Notes under the pieces: model-generated
Databases searched by the model: none
What the model saw: only the letters and a program-made list of their open reading frames with translations
What the model was told of the DNA's origin: nothing
In this document: one piece after another, positions 61,753 through 64,000 of the stretch
Layout: each line of letters opens with the position of its first letter
Position numbering within the stretch: position 1 is the first letter of the stretch
Source: Bacteroidales bacterium
GTDB lineage: Bacteria; Bacteroidota; Bacteroidia; Bacteroidales; UBA932
Assembly: GCA_017550655.1 (NCBI GenBank)
Contig: JAFZOK010000018.1
Location: forward strand, 1 to 64,000
DNA: 64,000 bases
Reading direction: 5' to 3'
Program-made: the position numbers and the translations under genes

Positions 61753-63807
61753 TTATTTTAGGAGGTCAAGGCTTCTTGAGACGAAGTCGGAGAGTTGCTT
61801 GCCCTTAAGCATTCCGTTGGAAAGAAGGGCAAGGTCTGCGATTTGCTTGAGCAGAGTGTTGCTTCTTCCGAAGTCCTTCATCAGGTCACGCTTCTGGTTC
61901 TGTAGGTCCGTGAGGGTGGAATTGAGCTTAGTGCGCTTGTCTTTCATCTCCTGAGGAATGTCCTCGTCTTTCTTGTCCTTTGTGTCCTTGTTTATGAGGT
62001 CCAGAGCGTCTTTGACGTTGGCTATCTGGGCTCTAAGGTCATTTGCCTTTTCTTCGGTAGTTTCGTCTTTTTGTTTTATGATCTGCTTTACCAGAGGGTT
62101 TTCCACGTTGAGCTTGATGGTGTAAGAATCAGGCATTTCCCCGTAGAAGTTAAGGCCTCCGCCCAGGGCGCTCATCTCCTTGTAACGCCTCATGAACTCG
62201 TTCTGGGTAAGAAGCATAGGGGCGGCCTTTTCTCCCATATTCTCTGCCTGGAGGGTATATCTGCCTTCCTCAGGAAGAACGGCAGCGAAAGCATATTCGA
62301 GATCCAGCTCCTCGCCTTCCTTGAGGGTTGGTTTCTGGGTGTCTTCCTTCTTGATGAGGTTATCTATGCTGTCTGAATCCACGCGGGCGAACTTGCTGTC
62401 CTTGATCTTGGTTTCCAGCAGGTTGACAAAGTGGGCATCCAGCTGGCTGTCGAAGAGAAGAACCTGGTAGCCCTTGTTCTTGGCCGCCTCGATCCACTGG
62501 TACTGGTCGGTCTTGTCTGTAGCGTAGAGATAGACTATTTTCTTGTCCTTGTCTTTCTGCTCTTTTTCGATGAGTTTTCCAAAGTCCTCATAGTTAAGGT
62601 ATTTATCGTCTGTAGTCTTCATAAGGGCGAACTTCATTGCCCTTTCGCAGAATTTCTCGTCGGTGAGCATACCATACTCTATGAAGAGTTTGAGGTTATC
62701 CCACTTGCTCTCGAATTCCTCTTTCTTTTCCCTGGAGATTTCTTCCAGGCGGTCTGCCACCTTCTTTGTGATGTAGGTGGAAATCTTCTTGACATTGGCA
62801 TCCTCCTGGAGGTAGCTTCTGGAAACGTTCAGAGGAATGTCCGGCGAGTCGATTACTCCGTAGAGCAGGGTAAGGAACTCAGGAACTATGTTCTCCACCT
62901 GGTCTGTTACGAACATCTGGTTGCAGTAGAGCTGGATACGGTCTTTGGAGATATCCATACGGTCCTTGATCTTAGGGAAATAGAGGATTCCGGTAAGGTT
63001 GAAAGGATAGTCCACGTTAAGGTGGATCCAGAACAGAGGGTCTTCCTTCATAGGGTAGAGCTTGCGGTAGAAATCCAGATACTGCTCGTCCGTGATTTCA
63101 CTCGGAGTCTTTGCCCAAAGAGGCTCGGAATCGTTGATTATCTTGTCCTTGTCCGTATCAACGTACTTGCCGTCTTTCCATTCGGTTTCCTTGCCAAAGG
63201 CAATCTTGACAGGCATGAACTTGCAGTATTTGTTAAGGAGTTCCTCAACTTTCTGTTTGGTGGCGAATTCCTTGCTGTCATCGTCCAGATAGAGGGTAAC
63301 GGTTGTTCCGCGGTCTTCTCTCTTGCACTCGTCCATAGTGAACTCAGGGCTACCGTCGCAGCTCCACTTAACCCCCTTGCTGCCTTCCTTGTAGCTCAGC
63401 GATTCGATTTCCACCTTCTTTGAAACCATAAACGCGGAGTAGAATCCCAGGCCGAAATGGCCTATGATATTGTCCAGCTGGTCCTTGTATTTTTCCAGGA
63501 ACTCTCCGGCGGAAGAGAAGGCTATCTGGTTGATGTACTTGTCTATTTCCTCGGCCGTCATACCGATACCGCGGTCAGTGATGGAAAGAGTGTGCTTCTT
63601 TTCGTTGGCCTCGATGTGGATGGTATCGTCTCCGATTTCGCCTTTGAAATCTCCCTTGCCGGCAACGGCCTTGAGTTTCTGGGTTGCATCCACTGCGTTG
63701 GCTACCAGTTCCCTGAGGAATATCTCGTGATCTGAATACAGGAATTTTTTAATGACCGGGAATATGTTCTCCGTGGTTACCCCGATCTGTCCTTTTGTCT
63801 TTGCCAT
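61753..63807 (-). CDS. htpG: Molecular chaperone HtpG (Hsp90)
   Basis: A 684-aa cytoplasmic Hsp90-family chaperone. The GHKL ATPase domain carries ELVANAVDATQK, the ATP-lid region DRGIGMTAEE and GHFGLGFYSAFMV (about 100-125); middle and C-terminal dimerisation domains follow. The ATG at 63807 starts the family sequence MAKTKGQIGVTTENIFP; a longer frame to 63897 reads through a terminator hairpin and is rejected. It converges with the BREX-side genes across a bidirectional terminator. Confidence 0.96.
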   Translation of the reverse strand: MAKTKGQIGVTTENIFPVIKKFLYSDHEIFLRELVANAVDATQKLKAVAGKGDFKGEIGDDTIHIEANEKKHTLSITDRGIGMTAEEIDKYINQIAFSSAGEFLEKYKDQLDNIIGHFGLGFYSAFMVSKKVEIESLSYKEGSKGVKWSCDGSPEFTMDECKREDRGTTVTLYLDDDSKEFATKQKVEELLNKYCKFMPVKIAFGKETEWKDGKYVDTDKDKIINDSEPLWAKTPSEITDEQYLDFYRKLYPMKEDPLFWIHLNVDYPFNLTGILYFPKIKDRMDISKDRIQLYCNQMFVTDQVENIVPEFLTLLYGVIDSPDIPLNVSRSYLQEDANVKKISTYITKKVADRLEEISREKKEEFESKWDNLKLFIEYGMLTDEKFCERAMKFALMKTTDDKYLNYEDFGKLIEKEQKDKDKKIVYLYATDKTDQYQWIEAAKNKGYQVLLFDSQLDAHFVNLLETKIKDSKFARVDSDSIDNLIKKEDTQKPTLKEGEELDLEYAFAAVLPEEGRYTLQAENMGEKAAPMLLTQNEFMRRYKEMSALGGGLNFYGEMPDSYTIKLNVENPLVKQIIKQKDETTEEKANDLRAQIANVKDALDLINKDTKDKKDEDIPQEMKDKRTKLNSTLTDLQNQKRDLMKDFGRSNTLLKQIADLALLSNGMLKGKQLSDFVSRSLDLLK

Positions 63808-63833
63808 ATTATTGAATTTTATAAGTTCTTGTA

Positions 63834-63878
63834 ATAAAAATACTCCCGATGGTGTTTCAATCTTTGTACCATCGGGAG
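63834..63878 (-). terminator. Terminator of the gene upstream of htpG
   Basis: A perfect 11-bp stem CTCCCGATGGT (63843-63853) and ACCATCGGGAG (63868-63878). On the minus strand it is followed by a T-rich tract (complement of 63834-63842). It separates htpG from the partial gene at the window edge. Confidence 0.85.
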
Positions 63879-63882
63879 AGAG

Positions 63883-63897
63883 GTGACAAATTGTCAC
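63883..63897. promoter_or_regulatory. 15-base palindrome upstream of htpG
   Basis: GTGACAA-A-TTGTCAC, two perfect 7-base arms around one base, between the upstream gene's stop and its terminator. Such a site could bind a dimeric regulator. It does not match CIRCE. Role unknown. Confidence 0.4.
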
Positions 63898-63919
63898 TTA
63901 TGGAGAACTTTGTTTTGGC

Positions 63920-64000
63920 CTATTTGCGTGATACTGAGGCCCCGCGGCTTCTTTCAAGGATTACTTTGTCCGGGTCTCCGATGTAGATGAGATTTGAGGC
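63920..64000 (-). CDS. 3' end of an unidentified gene (partial)
   Basis: On the minus strand the last 81 bases form an open frame ending NLIYIGDPDKVILERSRG then ASVSRK and TAG at 63920-63922. A strong terminator follows 42 bases later, which supports a real gene end. Too short to identify. Confidence 0.6.
   Translation of the reverse strand, partial: ASNLIYIGDPDKVILERSRGASVSRK

Noticed and set aside
62431-63423. A 330-aa plus-strand frame within htpG.
   Set aside because: It is the antisense of a fully conserved Hsp90 coding sequence.
63808-63897. An N-terminal extension of HtpG by 30 residues.
   Set aside because: It would be translated from the terminator hairpin of the upstream gene, and the family sequence begins at the ATG at 63807.

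Overview
The window is chromosomal DNA of a Bacteroidota bacterium, most likely order Bacteroidales. Three things point there. Many genes are preceded by the phylum's TAnnTTTG -7 promoter box. The gene families are typical (DUF349 protein, YidC with a large periplasmic domain, S9 dipeptidyl peptidase, AGCS symporter, DUF4468 and DUF1016 proteins, a short primary sigma factor). Signal peptides often end in SAQ/SAIS. Family names come from motif recognition in the translated sequence; no database search was run.

Layout. 1-325: 3' end of a 23S rRNA gene, 5S rRNA and its terminator, followed by a GC-rich cluster of small palindromes. 443-18330: housekeeping genes (trmD, DUF349 protein, yidC, yggS, the surE-lpxB-dapF operon, gapA, a HAMP receptor with trkH and a RecD-like helicase, a DPP4-type peptidase, a ComEC core, a thioesterase, msrA). 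18333-23869: an accessory stretch with a secreted TPR protein, a four-gene minus-strand operon (two small membrane proteins, a HARE-HTH/GIY-YIG nuclease fusion, a WYL regulator), a secreted phosphoesterase and an XRE-MntA/HepT toxin-antitoxin pair. 23954-47257: core metabolism and information genes (ackA-ptb, an orphan metal/cobalamin binding lipoprotein, a BaiN-like flavoprotein, a DnaQ-like exonuclease, dnaN, rpoD-agcS-argS-ygiQ, a lysine/alanine-repeat protein, a CLC channel, tex, a glycosyltransferase, dihydroorotase, a DMT exporter) and a tandem pair of paralogous exported proteins.

47258-61670 is an AT-richer accessory island and the most interesting part. It holds a type 4 BREX phage-defence operon (brxP-brxC-pglZ-brxL, 49255-59182), preceded by its own promoter and a roughly 300-nt structured leader that ends in a long terminator-like hairpin overlapping an alternative hairpin. 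Around it are a DUF1016 (YhcG-like) nuclease, a broken DUF1016 start, a secreted DUF4468 protein, a 117-aa acidic protein, a degenerate copy of the brxL 3' end, and a gene with a possible PBECR-like nuclease domain. Three copies of one promoter-operator cassette (TTTG, 21-23 nt, TAGATTTG; two copies also carry GGTAAA-N-TTTACC) drive the DUF1016 gene, the DUF1016 fragment and the PBECR-like gene. The island is therefore probably a co-regulated defence hotspot. htpG and the 3' end of one more minus-strand gene close the window.

No tRNA, CRISPR array, integrase or complete insertion sequence was recognised.
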